Positions 1 through 7,334 of a DNA stretch of 34,918 nucleotides are shown piece by piece; the first letter of the stretch is position 1; each line of letters starts with the position of its first letter. The notes under the pieces were generated by a model that was not told the DNA's origin, ran no database searches, and saw only the letters and a list, made by a program, of their open reading frames with translations. Origin of the DNA: JBMNOI01 sp050942995. Its GTDB lineage: Bacteria; Chloroflexota; Anaerolineae; UBA1429. Both the position numbers and the translations under genes were made by a program. The stretch spans positions 1-34,918 of the forward strand of contig JBMNOI010000027.1 of the NCBI GenBank assembly GCA_050942995.1, written 5' to 3'.

Positions 1-79
1 GCACCTCGGTGTAAAAGGCTTTGGTCTCTTCGAAACGGGTGGAACGCAGGGCGATGTGATGCGACTTGATGATAGCCAT
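1..79 (-). CDS. VOC/glyoxalase-family protein, 5' part only
   Basis: Twenty-six N-terminal residues are visible before the window edge. They read MAIIKSHHIALRSTR followed by FEETKAFYTEV. This is the first beta-alpha unit of the vicinal oxygen chelate (glyoxalase/bleomycin resistance) fold, with the usual early metal-ligand His and the 'FYxxV' helix. The ATG is preceded by AAGGAG at good spacing and by a strong promoter at 226-254. Substrate and exact family cannot be told from this fragment. Confidence 0.75.
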   Translation of the reverse strand, partial: MAIIKSHHIALRSTRFEETKAFYTEV

Positions 80-225
80 GGCGCAAGCTCCTTTCAAGGG
101 CATCGAAGCGATTCTGAATTGCTCTGGCCGATGGAAACGAGCGCGTTGTCTCGCGAGAGACGGAACGGAGCCCGTTCTATCGTAACGTGCGAGCGCTTTC
201 AGAGCCGCTCTGACTATGCGGCGGG

Positions 226-254
226 ATCATAATCCTCAGATGATGCAGTGTCAA
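226..254 (-). promoter_or_regulatory. sigma70-type promoter for the VOC gene
   Basis: On the minus strand, TTGACA (249-254) and TATGAT (226-231) are separated by exactly 17 bases. The leader to the ATG at 79 is about 140 nt and I see no other gene in it. The promoter lies back to back with the promoter at 295-323, so the two genes share a regulatory region. Confidence 0.7.
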
Positions 255-294
255 GCGGAGCATATCTCTGAGCGAGACGATATGTGAGCGTCGT

Positions 295-323
295 TTGACA
301 CCGACGATGCGCAGATTTACACT
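295..323 (+). promoter_or_regulatory. sigma70-type promoter for the methyltransferase-like gene
   Basis: TTGACA (295-300), a 17-base spacer and TACACT (318-323) lie just upstream of a GGGGAG ribosome binding site and the ATG at 342. The leader would be only about 12 nt. Confidence 0.7.
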
Positions 324-341
324 GAGGATGAAAGGGGAGCG

Positions 342-1151
342 ATGACCGAGTACGATCCACCTAATGGAAACGATACATTCGAAAGCCCGATGTGGCGGGG
401 TATCGATTTTTCGGGGCTGACCGTCGTTCTGGGTGCCGGCACGGGGCGCCTGATCGAGTTACTGGCGGAGCAGGCCTCTATCTCGGGCGGCAACATCCTG
501 GTGCTGAGCCAGCGATCCGACGTGCTGGAGGCGCTGGCACCGTTGCGCGCGCGGGGCTCGCTGACGTTGGTCCAGGCGCGGCCCCGGGTGGTGCCGGTGA
601 TGGATGAGACGGTGGATCTACTGGTGTTCAACGGCGTGCTGCGCGAGGTGCCCGATAATCGCCTGCGGGCGATGTTCGAGGAGCTGATGCGGGTTATCGT
701 GCCGGGCGGGCAGTTGCGCATTTCGGATATCATCGAGCCCAGCGAAGCCGAGTATAATCGAGCCTGGTCGGAGCGTAATCGCATCGTGCGCAAGCTGGGG
801 GCGGCATTAAATCGGCCGACGGCGCTATCGGTGGATCTCAAGCGGGCGGCCATGGCGGCTCGTGCTGTGGGTTTCGACGACCTGGCCGTGTCAGTTTTGC
901 CCGGCTTTGCGCTGACGGATGCCTGGCTGGAAGAGACCACCAACGCCATACGGATGATGGCCGGCCACGTGGCCGACCGCGCTGTACGCGACGAGATATT
1001 GGGAGAGGATATACCGCGCCTGGTCACAGCTTACAGAGAGGGAAATCAGCGGGCGGCGGAGCGTTTTGTGTTGCGCGGCGTCAAGGTGGGCAACCTGGCG
1101 CTGGATATGAAAGCGTCGTTCACTGAAGAGGATCTGATCGAAGAGGATTGA
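342..1151 (+). CDS. SAM-dependent methyltransferase-like protein
   Basis: The 269-residue soluble protein has a class I methyltransferase layout. Motif I is VVLGAGTGR (about residues 28-36). An acidic strand end and VDLLVFNGVLREVPD stand where motif II/post-II falls. 'LMRVIVPGGQLRISDI' is the typical helix-strand after the sheet switch, as in UbiE/ArsM-type enzymes. The C-terminal 100 residues are helical and unassigned. The start is set by AAAGGGGAGCG before the ATG and by the promoter at 295-323. It is monocistronic, ending at the hairpin at 1200-1238. No substrate is suggested; it could be a degenerate, non-catalytic relative. Confidence 0.7.
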   Translation: MTEYDPPNGNDTFESPMWRGIDFSGLTVVLGAGTGRLIELLAEQASISGGNILVLSQRSDVLEALAPLRARGSLTLVQARPRVVPVMDETVDLLVFNGVLREVPDNRLRAMFEELMRVIVPGGQLRISDIIEPSEAEYNRAWSERNRIVRKLGAALNRPTALSVDLKRAAMAARAVGFDDLAVSVLPGFALTDAWLEETTNAIRMMAGHVADRAVRDEILGEDIPRLVTAYREGNQRAAERFVLRGVKVGNLALDMKASFTEEDLIEED

Positions 1152-1199
1152 GGAGGATCGATTCGGGGCGTCGATCCTTTTAGTAGGCCGGCCACGATG

Positions 1200-1238
1200 A
1201 CGGGCGGATGGCACCCATGCCCATCCGCCCGTTTTGCT
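1200..1238 (+). terminator. rho-independent terminator after the methyltransferase-like gene
   Basis: A perfect 11-bp stem (1201-1211 with 1221-1231; CGGGCGGATGG arm) is extended by an A-T pair, has a 9-nt loop and is followed by TTTTGCTTT. The opposite strand has no T-tract, so it is probably not a good terminator for the convergent nitroreductase. Confidence 0.75.
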
Positions 1239-1245
1239 TTCCCCG

Positions 1246-1758
1246 TTACCAGCGATCGTAGTGGATGATCTGGTCGATGGGTTTTCGCAGTTTGCGACGC
1301 GGCGAATCGGTCGCATAGCCCAGAGGGGTCAGAGCGATGGGCTCTACATTATCCGGCAGGCCCAGAACTTCCCGGGCGGCATCAGGATCGAATGCGCCGA
1401 TCCAGCAGGTGCCGAGCCCCTCGTTGGTGGCGCTGAGGATGAGATGATCCATCGCGATGGCGACGTCGATATCGCCATATTTCTTGCCGTCCCTGCGTGT
1501 CCAGCATTTGTCCTTAATCAGGCATGCCGCCAGCACGATGGGGGGCTGGCTGGCGAACCAATCGGCATTGTAGATGCGGCGTAGTTCGTCTTCTCGACCC
1601 TCTGTGCGGACGACGACCAGCCCAATCGGCTGACGATTGGCGGCGGTCGGCGCCAGAACGAACGCTTCCAGCACGCGATCCAGGACGTCGCGGGGGATAT
1701 CCCGGCTGGAATAGGCACGTACAGAGTAGCGGCTACGGATAACGTCCGAGAATTCCAT
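1246..1758 (-). CDS. nitroreductase-family FMN oxidoreductase
   Basis: The protein has 170 residues. N-terminal MEFSDVIRSRYSVRAY carries the family's 'RxSxRxY/F' FMN-phosphate motif. 'APTAANRQPIGLVVV' is the flavin-contacting segment and 'NEGLGTCWIGAF' the C-terminal glycine-rich helix start. Members are usually homodimers that reduce quinones, nitro compounds or enals with NAD(P)H. The open frame continues far upstream, but the start is fixed by GGAGG just before the ATG at 1758. A promoter lies at 1876-1903. It is divergent from the cobalamin riboswitch operon. It lacks the features I associate with BluB, so I do not assign it to B12 ligand synthesis. Confidence 0.85.
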   Translation of the reverse strand: MEFSDVIRSRYSVRAYSSRDIPRDVLDRVLEAFVLAPTAANRQPIGLVVVRTEGREDELRRIYNADWFASQPPIVLAACLIKDKCWTRRDGKKYGDIDVAIAMDHLILSATNEGLGTCWIGAFDPDAAREVLGLPDNVEPIALTPLGYATDSPRRKLRKPIDQIIHYDRW

Positions 1759-1875
1759 GGAACCTCCTGCTGAGTGTGGTGAGCCGGCTGAATCAGTCGA
1801 ACATATGGGCCGTGTGTTGCAGCAAGGATTGGCGGTGGAGTGAGGAACGATGACCCGGCTACCGGCCGCAATTCT

Positions 1876-1903
1876 ATTATACCGTCCGTACTTGACCGGG
1901 CAA
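1876..1903 (-). promoter_or_regulatory. sigma70-type promoter for the nitroreductase
   Basis: On the minus strand, a perfect TATAAT (1876-1881) lies 16 bases from TTGCCC (1898-1903). The leader to the ATG at 1758 is about 110 nt. Confidence 0.55.
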
Positions 1904-1945
1904 ACCTGACTGTGCCGCCATGGTCGCCTGCTCCCGGGCTGCTGT

Positions 1946-1974
1946 TTGACCCACACCCTGAACCGTGATAGAAT
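1946..1974 (+). promoter_or_regulatory. sigma70-type promoter of the cobalamin riboswitch operon
   Basis: TTGACC (1946-1951), a 17-base spacer and TAGAAT (1969-1974) place transcription start near 1982, just before the riboswitch aptamer. Confidence 0.7.
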
Positions 1975-1997
1975 CCGCACCATAAAACGATAGAAAG

Positions 1998-2087
1998 AAT
2001 CGGGTGACACGGGGGAAGCCGGTGTGAATCCGGCGCTGTCCCGCAACTGTGACTCCACAGGGAGAAGCCAGATCGCCCGCCCCGATT
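1998..2087 (+). ncRNA. cobalamin riboswitch (compact aptamer)
   Basis: The conserved core GAAGCCGGTGTGAATCCGG, followed by CGCTGTCCCGCAACTGTGA, is diagnostic of the B12 family. A degenerate B12 box, AGCCAGATCGCCCGCC, follows at about 2067-2082. The closing P1 stem is visible as AATCGGG (1998-2004) with CCCGATT (2081-2087). Between the core and the B12 box there is only a small hairpin (CTCC...GGGAG), so the aptamer is about 90 nt and lacks the large peripheral arm of many class I forms. Ligand preference (adenosyl- versus hydroxo/methylcobalamin) cannot be read off. The expected effect is repression of the downstream operon when B12 is plentiful. Confidence 0.93.
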
Positions 2088-2138
2088 TTTGTATTCCGGA
2101 ACCTTCGCGGAAGGGGGATGGGATGAGATGCTGTTTCA

Positions 2139-2170
2139 GCCCCACATCCCTGTGGGGCGTTTTGTTTTTA
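2139..2170 (+). terminator. riboswitch-controlled intrinsic terminator (expression platform)
   Basis: A perfect 8-bp GC-rich stem GCCCCACA/TGTGGGGC (2139-2146 with 2151-2158) is followed by GTTTTGTTTTT. It lies about 50 nt after the aptamer and 110 nt before the first start codon. GGGATG at 2115-2120 (and again at 2120-2125) can pair with CATCCC at 2145-2150, giving a plausible competing antiterminator. I infer transcriptional attenuation. Confidence 0.8.
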
Positions 2171-2279
2171 CGCCCTCATTCCTCTTCGCCCAGACAAAAA
2201 TGAAAGGAGCATACTGTCGCATGGGCCCGGCGTCGAGCCCACCGGCTTTTGGTTTTCTCATTCTCCTGTGGAGGTCGAT

Positions 2280-3236
2280 ATGAGTCGTCACTTGCGTATC
2301 ATGTTGTCGGTATTTATCGTTCTATTCATGCTGATTGTTTCTGCATGTGGGCCGGGTGATCGGTCGGCTACCTCCGAGGCCATGGATGTCGAGGAGACGG
2401 CCGAGACAACGGCGGCTCGCGACGCCGTGCAGTGGCTCCGCGGACGGCAAGAGTCAGACGGGTCGTTCCCGGCGGCCTTTGGACATCCCGCGGCGATGAC
2501 GTTGGATGCTTTGCTGGCCGGTGCGGCGGTGGGTGATGATGTCTCTGAATGGCGCACCGGTGAGCAATCGGCGCTCGATTATCTGGCGGCGACGATGGAC
2601 GAATATGCAACCGGCCCTGATACGACGGGCAAGTTGATCGCCGGAGTGGTGGCGGCCGGAGAAGATCCGAGGGACTTTGGCCAGACGGATCTGGTACGCT
2701 GGTTGATGGATCATCATGATGGCATGGGTTCTTTTGGCGAGGGAGCGGTGCAGCAGTCCTGGGCGCTCCTGGGGCTGGCTGCGGCCGATGCGCCTGTGGA
2801 GACGCCCATGATCGACACCCTTCTGGCCATGCAAACACCCGAAGGCGGTTGGGATAGCGGCTGGGGCGTAGACGCCGACACGACGGCTCTGGCTCTGCAG
2901 GCGCTGGCCGCTGCGGGCGTGAGCGCCGACCATGAGGCTATCGTCAACGGAGTCGATTATCTGCGGACGCAACAGGCGGCCACGGGCGGCTTTTTCTCCT
3001 TTGGCACTGACTCTAACCCGAATACGACGGCTTTTGCCATCCAGGCGCTGGTGGCCGTGGGAGAGGACCCGCGGAGTGACGATTGGGCCAGAGACGGGCA
3101 AACGCCTGTACAGGATCTGCTCCGTTTCCAGCTGGCAGATGGGTCCTTCGAGTATGCGCCGGGAGACGGCTCGAACCTGTATGCGACGGCGCAGGCCGTT
3201 CCGGCGTTGATGGAGCGACCGTTCCCCATCAAGTAG
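2280..3236 (+). CDS. lipoprotein with alpha6/alpha6 barrel, transcobalamin/intrinsic-factor alpha-domain-like
   Basis: The protein has 318 residues. An N-terminal signal with lipobox VSAC (Cys23) makes it a likely surface lipoprotein. After a short Thr/Glu-rich linker, residues 46-312 are five to six helical-hairpin repeats of the prenyltransferase/squalene-cyclase type, for example 'MQTPEGGWDSGWGVDADTT' and 'DYLRTQQAATGGFFSFG'. The C-terminal 'AQAVPALMERPFPI' resembles, from memory, the end of the intrinsic factor alpha domain ('AQILPSLKGKTYLDV'). The start is the ATG after GGAGGTCGAT. The gene sits directly behind a cobalamin riboswitch and before a DUF4430 protein. I infer a B12-capturing surface protein; a cyclase is unlikely because it is an exported lipoprotein and I see no DxDD-type motif. 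Confidence 0.8.
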   Translation: MSRHLRIMLSVFIVLFMLIVSACGPGDRSATSEAMDVEETAETTAARDAVQWLRGRQESDGSFPAAFGHPAAMTLDALLAGAAVGDDVSEWRTGEQSALDYLAATMDEYATGPDTTGKLIAGVVAAGEDPRDFGQTDLVRWLMDHHDGMGSFGEGAVQQSWALLGLAAADAPVETPMIDTLLAMQTPEGGWDSGWGVDADTTALALQALAAAGVSADHEAIVNGVDYLRTQQAATGGFFSFGTDSNPNTTAFAIQALVAVGEDPRSDDWARDGQTPVQDLLRFQLADGSFEYAPGDGSNLYATAQAVPALMERPFPIK

Positions 3237-3243
3237 CCCGATT

Positions 3244-3390
3244 CAGGATGTGTGGATTCGCCGCCGGCGTATCCTGCCCCTGACGCAGGGGCAGCACACC
3301 GGCCGCTGGACAGAACGAGATATTCTGTGGCAAAGTGTGCTGCCATGGTCGATTAGCGAAGCAGGCCGGCAGTTGATCCTGCCGGCCTGC
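3244..3390 (+). other. structured intergenic RNA between the two putative B12-binding genes
   Basis: Several perfect helices occur in 147 nt. CAGGAT/ATCCTG (3244-3249 with 3271-3276) encloses CGCC/GGCG. An 8-bp stem pairs 3275-3282 with 3286-3293. A 10-bp stem pairs 3290-3299 with 3335-3344 and excludes the previous stem, and has an inner CAGAA/TTCTG. A perfect 12-bp stem pairs 3361-3372 with 3379-3390, just upstream of the next ribosome binding site. No T-tract follows, so it is not an obvious terminator. It may set the ratio of the two proteins or stabilise the processed mRNA. Confidence 0.55.
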
Positions 3391-3409
3391 GAAACGGTTT
3401 GGAGAGCAT

Positions 3410-4462
3410 ATGAACAGGCGTAGATTGATCTTGCTGGTGGCCACTCTTTTGCTGTCGATATTGTGGGGTGGATGCTCATCTCCCTCTGAAGGCCGGGTAC
3501 AACGCGCGGCGGTGGTCGTGCAGTATGGCAACGGCGACTATATCGTGCGCGTCGTCGAGTTTCGGGAGGAGACCATCACCGGCATGGATCTGCTGCGGCG
3601 TAATGGATTCGATGTGCTGGAGAAGAACGGATTTGTCTGCCGCATCGACGCAGAGGGGTGCGAGCTGACCGCCTGTCCCTGTATGGGCGACTACTGGAGC
3701 TACTGGCAGGCGCAAGATGGCGACTGGGCATATAGCAGCACCGGCGCCGCCGGCCGGCGTGTGACTGACGGCATGGTCGAAGCCTGGGTGTGGGGAGACG
3801 GCAGTCAACCTCCCCGGATCGGGCCGGACGAGGTGTGGGCCGATCCGGCCGCCATCGGGCGGGCATGGCCGTTTGGTGTGCTGGTCGCTCGTGCCGACGA
3901 CGCCCCTTATCCGGCGCCGCATGAAGAGGAGGATACGCCCGGTTGGGCCTATCCGGCTCCCGATGAGGAGGATGTCGCGCTTGTGTCGACTCCCGATGAC
4001 CTGATAGACCCAACGCCCGACCCGGTTACTCCGCCGACATTGCCCCCCGAACAGTCGATATCGACGCCGGCTCCGGTTCCTACGGATGACACGGCGCCAG
4101 GCGAGATCGAGGACGCGCCTGCGGCGACAGTAGAGATGCCCGTTACGCCGACAACCGTGCCAGACATGGTGCCGCTGTTGACGCCCTCCCCAACGGGCGT
4201 GGGGGATCCGGCAACTTCTGCGACCATGGCCGTCGTGGCGGCACGTATCGCTACCGCCGTGGCTGAAGATCGGGCCGCGGCCATGCCCGTCATTATGCAA
4301 TCGGAATCAGGACGTGGGATCGGAAAGACGGTGGCCCGAATCGCTGCGGTGGGCTTGTTGCTGGCGATCTTGGGCTACGGTGGGTTGCTTTATCGGCAAC
4401 GGCAGAGGGCACGATCGGCCAGCGGCGAGCCCGTCGTCGGAGGGCGACGGATGGGGCGCTAG
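3410..4462 (+). CDS. DUF4430 (transcobalamin beta-domain-like) surface protein with C-terminal membrane anchor
   Basis: The protein has 350 residues. It starts with a signal sequence with Cys22 (WGGC, a weak lipobox). A DUF4430-like domain (about 33-130) carries 'ETITGMDLLRRNGF', four cysteines (77, 84, 89, 91), the aromatic signature DYWSYW (94-99), then 'DWAYSSTGAAGRRVTDGMVEAW'-type strands ending in WVWGDG. DUF4430 is the fold of the transcobalamin C-terminal domain. Residues 165-265 are a Pro/Thr/Asp-rich stalk, and 309-328 are a transmembrane helix followed by an Arg-rich tail. GGAGAG precedes the ATG. It is the second gene of the riboswitch operon; its TAG overlaps the stop of the convergent kinase in a CTAG. 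I infer a partner of the upstream lipoprotein in corrinoid binding. Confidence 0.8.
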   Translation: MNRRRLILLVATLLLSILWGGCSSPSEGRVQRAAVVVQYGNGDYIVRVVEFREETITGMDLLRRNGFDVLEKNGFVCRIDAEGCELTACPCMGDYWSYWQAQDGDWAYSSTGAAGRRVTDGMVEAWVWGDGSQPPRIGPDEVWADPAAIGRAWPFGVLVARADDAPYPAPHEEEDTPGWAYPAPDEEDVALVSTPDDLIDPTPDPVTPPTLPPEQSISTPAPVPTDDTAPGEIEDAPAATVEMPVTPTTVPDMVPLLTPSPTGVGDPATSATMAVVAARIATAVAEDRAAAMPVIMQSESGRGIGKTVARIAAVGLLLAILGYGGLLYRQRQRARSASGEPVVGGRRMGR

Positions 4463-7032
4463 ACCGGACGGTTGCGCGTCTCGGTCACACGCTGCAGCAC
4501 ATTCCGGAGATCGGCGTGTGAGAACGGCTTGGGCAGCAATGCCAGGATGTTCATCGCTTCCAGTTGCTCGGGCGTGATGGTCTCACCCCATCCGGTGATG
4601 AGTACCGTGGGCATGTGAGGCGAGCGTTCGTGTGCGTAGCGTGTCACCTCGTGCCCCGAGACATCGGGCATCCCCAGGTCGGTAATCAATAGATCAAAGG
4701 GTTGTCTGTTCAACATTTGGAGTGCGTCGCGGCCGCTGGCCACCGCCGTGACACAATGTCCCTCACGCTCCAGAAACCGCGTCATGAGCTGACGTACGGC
4801 GGCTTCGTCATCGACCACCAGGACATTCAGTTCATCCTGATCCTGCACCTGCTCTACCTCGACCTGTATGGGGGGCGTTACCTTGTCCTCTCCCGGTGGA
4901 ATGGGAAGCCGTACAATAAAGACGGTGCCCCGCCCCTGCTCGCTCTCGACGTTGATAGTGCCCCCGTGTCGCGTGACGATATTCTGCGATACCGTCAAGC
5001 CTAAACCGCTGCTTTCTTTGGTGCTGAAGAACGGCTCAAAGATGTGAGATAGTTGCTCGGCGGGTATCCCCGTGCCGGTATCACGTACCTGGATATGGCT
5101 CCAGCCATCATGATAGCCGGTGGATATGGTGATGTGCCCTCCGTCCGGCATGGCATCGACGGCGTTGACGATCAGATTGGTGAGCAGGCGGCGGAGTTCG
5201 CCCGGATTGCCCCGAATTGCGGGAGGCGCGGCCAGATGGGTCTCGATCTGAACGGTGATGCCCTGTGCCTGACACTGATCCTTCCAACGCGGTCGGGTGA
5301 GATCCAACGCCTGAGTGACGACATCATCCAGTTGAACCGACGAGAAATCGCTGGTGTCGTTGGTCTGACGATAGAGCGACTGGAGACGGCGTACCGCCTC
5401 GGCAGCATCATCGGCCCCGGCCACGATCTGGTCGATATCGGCGGCCACCATATCGGGGTTCTCTACCAGATCGAGGCGGGCGATATCGGCATAGCCTCGA
5501 ATCCCCACCAGGATATTGTTAAAGTCGTGGGCGATGCCCCCGGCCATCTGTCCCAGGGTTCGCAACCGCTCGGCGCGAATCATCGTCTCCTGAGCTTCCA
5601 CCCGCTCGGTGATGTCACTGATGACGGCCAGAGTGTGGGGAGTGTCACGATAGCTCAGGCGCACGGTCTCTATCTCGACCGGAAAGGCCACCCCGTCTCG
5701 ACGAAGATGCAGGGATTGAGCGGCAAAGTGCCCCTCCTGCTCGATGCTCTGCGCCAGTTGTTCCAGGCGGCTCTGATATCCGGGATCAACGAGAGCGCTC
5801 AGCTCTCGGCCGATCATCTCCCGATACTCGTACCCATGCATGCGGCAGGCGGCGGCGTTGGCCTCCAGGATACAACCCGTCTTGTCGTCAAGAACCAGAA
5901 AGCCGTTCTTGGCCGCCTCGAATATGCCCCGGTACTGGCGTTCGCTTTCCCTCAGGCTGGACATCAAGCGCGCGTTGAGCAGCGCGATGGCCGTTTGATT
6001 GGCAAACATCGAAATGGCCGAGGCGATGCTGGGCGATAGCCTCTCGGCCAGGGCGATGAGGAGACCGAATACCTGGCCGTCGGCCATCATCGGCGCCATG
6101 ATGATCTGTGTGGGCCGAAACAGGCCCAGCATGACGCGCGCCAGAGGCGCATGGGCTTCGGGGAGTAATCGGGCCACAAAACGCTCGTTCAATGTGAGAC
6201 AGAGAGTTTCGCGGCGCGTCAGCGCCTGAACAAAGGGGTGTTGTGTACGGGCCAGAGGGAGATGCCATCTGTCCCGCGGCACCCCCAACAGATGCTCCAG
6301 CGAGACGATTGCCTGATTGTTCTCGCTGATGCGCGATAGATCCAGTTGCTGCTCTTGATCATCCACCAGGGCGACGATAGAAGTCAGGCCGAGTTTTTCG
6401 AGCTGCTCGATGACGGCCGCTACGACCTCATCGGGTGAGCGCGAGGCAAGCTGTACAGTGTTTGCGGCAGAATTGAGCGACGCGATGATCTGTTCGGCCT
6501 GGACTCGCTCGCTCGTATCGCGTAGCACAAGCTGAACAAGATCTGGAGAGCATTCATCGCTGCAGAGGGGAATAAATGTGGCCTCGACCCATCGACACTC
6601 TCCCGCCTTGTCTCGAAGACAAAAGCTCTCACGCACCGTACCCGTTCCGGCCCTGGTCTGTGCGGCAATTCGTTGCATCCGATCGGCATCATCGGGGTGA
6701 ACAAGCGTGTGCAGACGTCGACACGGGGCGATCGAGAGCAGTTCCTCGGAGGTGTATCCGACGACGCCGATAAGGTTACCGTCGGCGTGGATGACGGTCC
6801 CATTGGCATCCAGGACGAGGATGACATCCTGCATATTGCTGACCAGTGAGCGATATCGCGCCTCACTGGCGGCCAATTCACGGGTATAGGCGGCCACCAG
6901 GCGCTCCAGATCGCGCTGCAGACGCCGTATCTGCTCATTCGCATCGTTCAATTCGCGGATCAGGCGCTGCATCGCCTCCGAGTTATCGGCGTCTGGCATT
7001 CTATCCACTCTATTTGTATCCGGCTGATTCAT
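4459..7032 (-). CDS. soluble hybrid sensor histidine kinase (PAS-GAF-PAS-HisKA-HATPase-REC)
   Basis: The protein has 857 residues and no membrane segment. A coiled coil spans about 18-58. PAS spans 58-180 ('VILVLDANGTVIHAD'), GAF about 185-355 and a second PAS 365-480 ('GFLVLDDKTGCILEAN'). HisKA has phospho-acceptor H502 in GIAHDFNNIL. HATPase_c has the N-box with N623 and G-boxes DTGTGIP and GLGLT. The C-terminal receiver domain has D741/D742, phospho-Asp D785, T813 and K835. It should autophosphorylate in response to an intracellular ligand or redox cue and relay to its own receiver. AGGTGA precedes the ATG. No output regulator is adjacent; sixA, encoding a phosphohistidine phosphatase, lies 300 bp upstream. 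Confidence 0.93.
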   Translation of the reverse strand: MNQPDTNRVDRMPDADNSEAMQRLIRELNDANEQIRRLQRDLERLVAAYTRELAASEARYRSLVSNMQDVILVLDANGTVIHADGNLIGVVGYTSEELLSIAPCRRLHTLVHPDDADRMQRIAAQTRAGTGTVRESFCLRDKAGECRWVEATFIPLCSDECSPDLVQLVLRDTSERVQAEQIIASLNSAANTVQLASRSPDEVVAAVIEQLEKLGLTSIVALVDDQEQQLDLSRISENNQAIVSLEHLLGVPRDRWHLPLARTQHPFVQALTRRETLCLTLNERFVARLLPEAHAPLARVMLGLFRPTQIIMAPMMADGQVFGLLIALAERLSPSIASAISMFANQTAIALLNARLMSSLRESERQYRGIFEAAKNGFLVLDDKTGCILEANAAACRMHGYEYREMIGRELSALVDPGYQSRLEQLAQSIEQEGHFAAQSLHLRRDGVAFPVEIETVRLSYRDTPHTLAVISDITERVEAQETMIRAERLRTLGQMAGGIAHDFNNILVGIRGYADIARLDLVENPDMVAADIDQIVAGADDAAEAVRRLQSLYRQTNDTSDFSSVQLDDVVTQALDLTRPRWKDQCQAQGITVQIETHLAAPPAIRGNPGELRRLLTNLIVNAVDAMPDGGHITISTGYHDGWSHIQVRDTGTGIPAEQLSHIFEPFFSTKESSGLGLTVSQNIVTRHGGTINVESEQGRGTVFIVRLPIPPGEDKVTPPIQVEVEQVQDQDELNVLVVDDEAAVRQLMTRFLEREGHCVTAVASGRDALQMLNRQPFDLLITDLGMPDVSGHEVTRYAHERSPHMPTVLITGWGETITPEQLEAMNILALLPKPFSHADLRNVLQRVTETRNRPV

Positions 7033-7052
7033 CGCTCACCTGTGACCCGGTG

Positions 7053-7083
7053 ATCGTAGAGTCGCGATCTGTGGCGTCGTCAA
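7053..7083 (-). promoter_or_regulatory. possible promoter of the hybrid kinase
   Basis: On the minus strand, TTGACG (7078-7083) and TACGAT (7053-7058) stand 19 bases apart. The spacing is long, so this is a weak call. The leader would be about 15 nt. Confidence 0.35.
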
Positions 7084-7153
7084 CCGTATCGCCGCAGTAC
7101 CGGCGTATGTTCGAGCGTGTAAGGCTCTTGCGAAGGCGACTCTCCACAGCCCA

Positions 7154-7222
7154 GTAGCGAACCATGGACATGGTCACCTGTTGCGTTCAGACTGTGGTGC
7201 CACGCGAGCCACGGTTCGCTAC
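7154..7222. repeat. imperfect inverted repeat in the 300-bp kinase/sixA intergenic region
   Basis: GTAGCGAACCATGG (7154-7167) and its near-perfect complement (7209-7222, one G-T difference) flank 41 bp. The whole stretch 7033-7334 has no gene. Besides this element it holds the possible kinase promoter at 7053-7083 and an AT-rich patch around 7261-7285. The patch reads TATGCT/TATGAT on the minus strand but has no convincing -35. The element may be an operator, a small non-autonomous insertion or a transcript hairpin. Confidence 0.5.
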
Positions 7223-7296
7223 GAAAACGCACTCGTATTCGAGGGTCACTGTCTGAATCATAGCATACTTTATTTAAGTAAATGACTCGGGAGGAT

Positions 7297-7318
7297 AAAA
7301 AAAACGCCAATTTGGGCG
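7297..7318 (-). terminator. weak terminator after pgi-sixA
   Basis: On the minus strand, 17 nt after the sixA stop, a short CGCC/GGCG stem with a small loop is followed by eight consecutive T. The stem is only 4-5 bp, so efficiency is uncertain. Confidence 0.5.
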
Positions 7319-7334
7319 AAGGGCGAGGTATCGG

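Noticed and set aside
1246..1758. Nitroreductase as BluB (lower-ligand synthesis) because it borders a B12 riboswitch
   Set aside because: It is divergently transcribed from its own promoter outside riboswitch control, and its motifs are those of generic nitroreductases.
1759..2145. Upstream extension of the nitroreductase reading frame by 129 residues
   Set aside because: It runs antisense through the promoter and cobalamin riboswitch, has no protein-like features, and the downstream ATG has a clear GGAGG.
3361..3390. 12-bp hairpin as an intrinsic terminator between the two putative B12-binding genes
   Set aside because: No T-tract follows (GAAACGGTTT), and termination there would separate two genes that appear to work together; kept as a structured RNA element instead.
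5053..6039. A 328-codon plus-strand open frame
   Set aside because: It is the antisense shadow of the hybrid histidine kinase.
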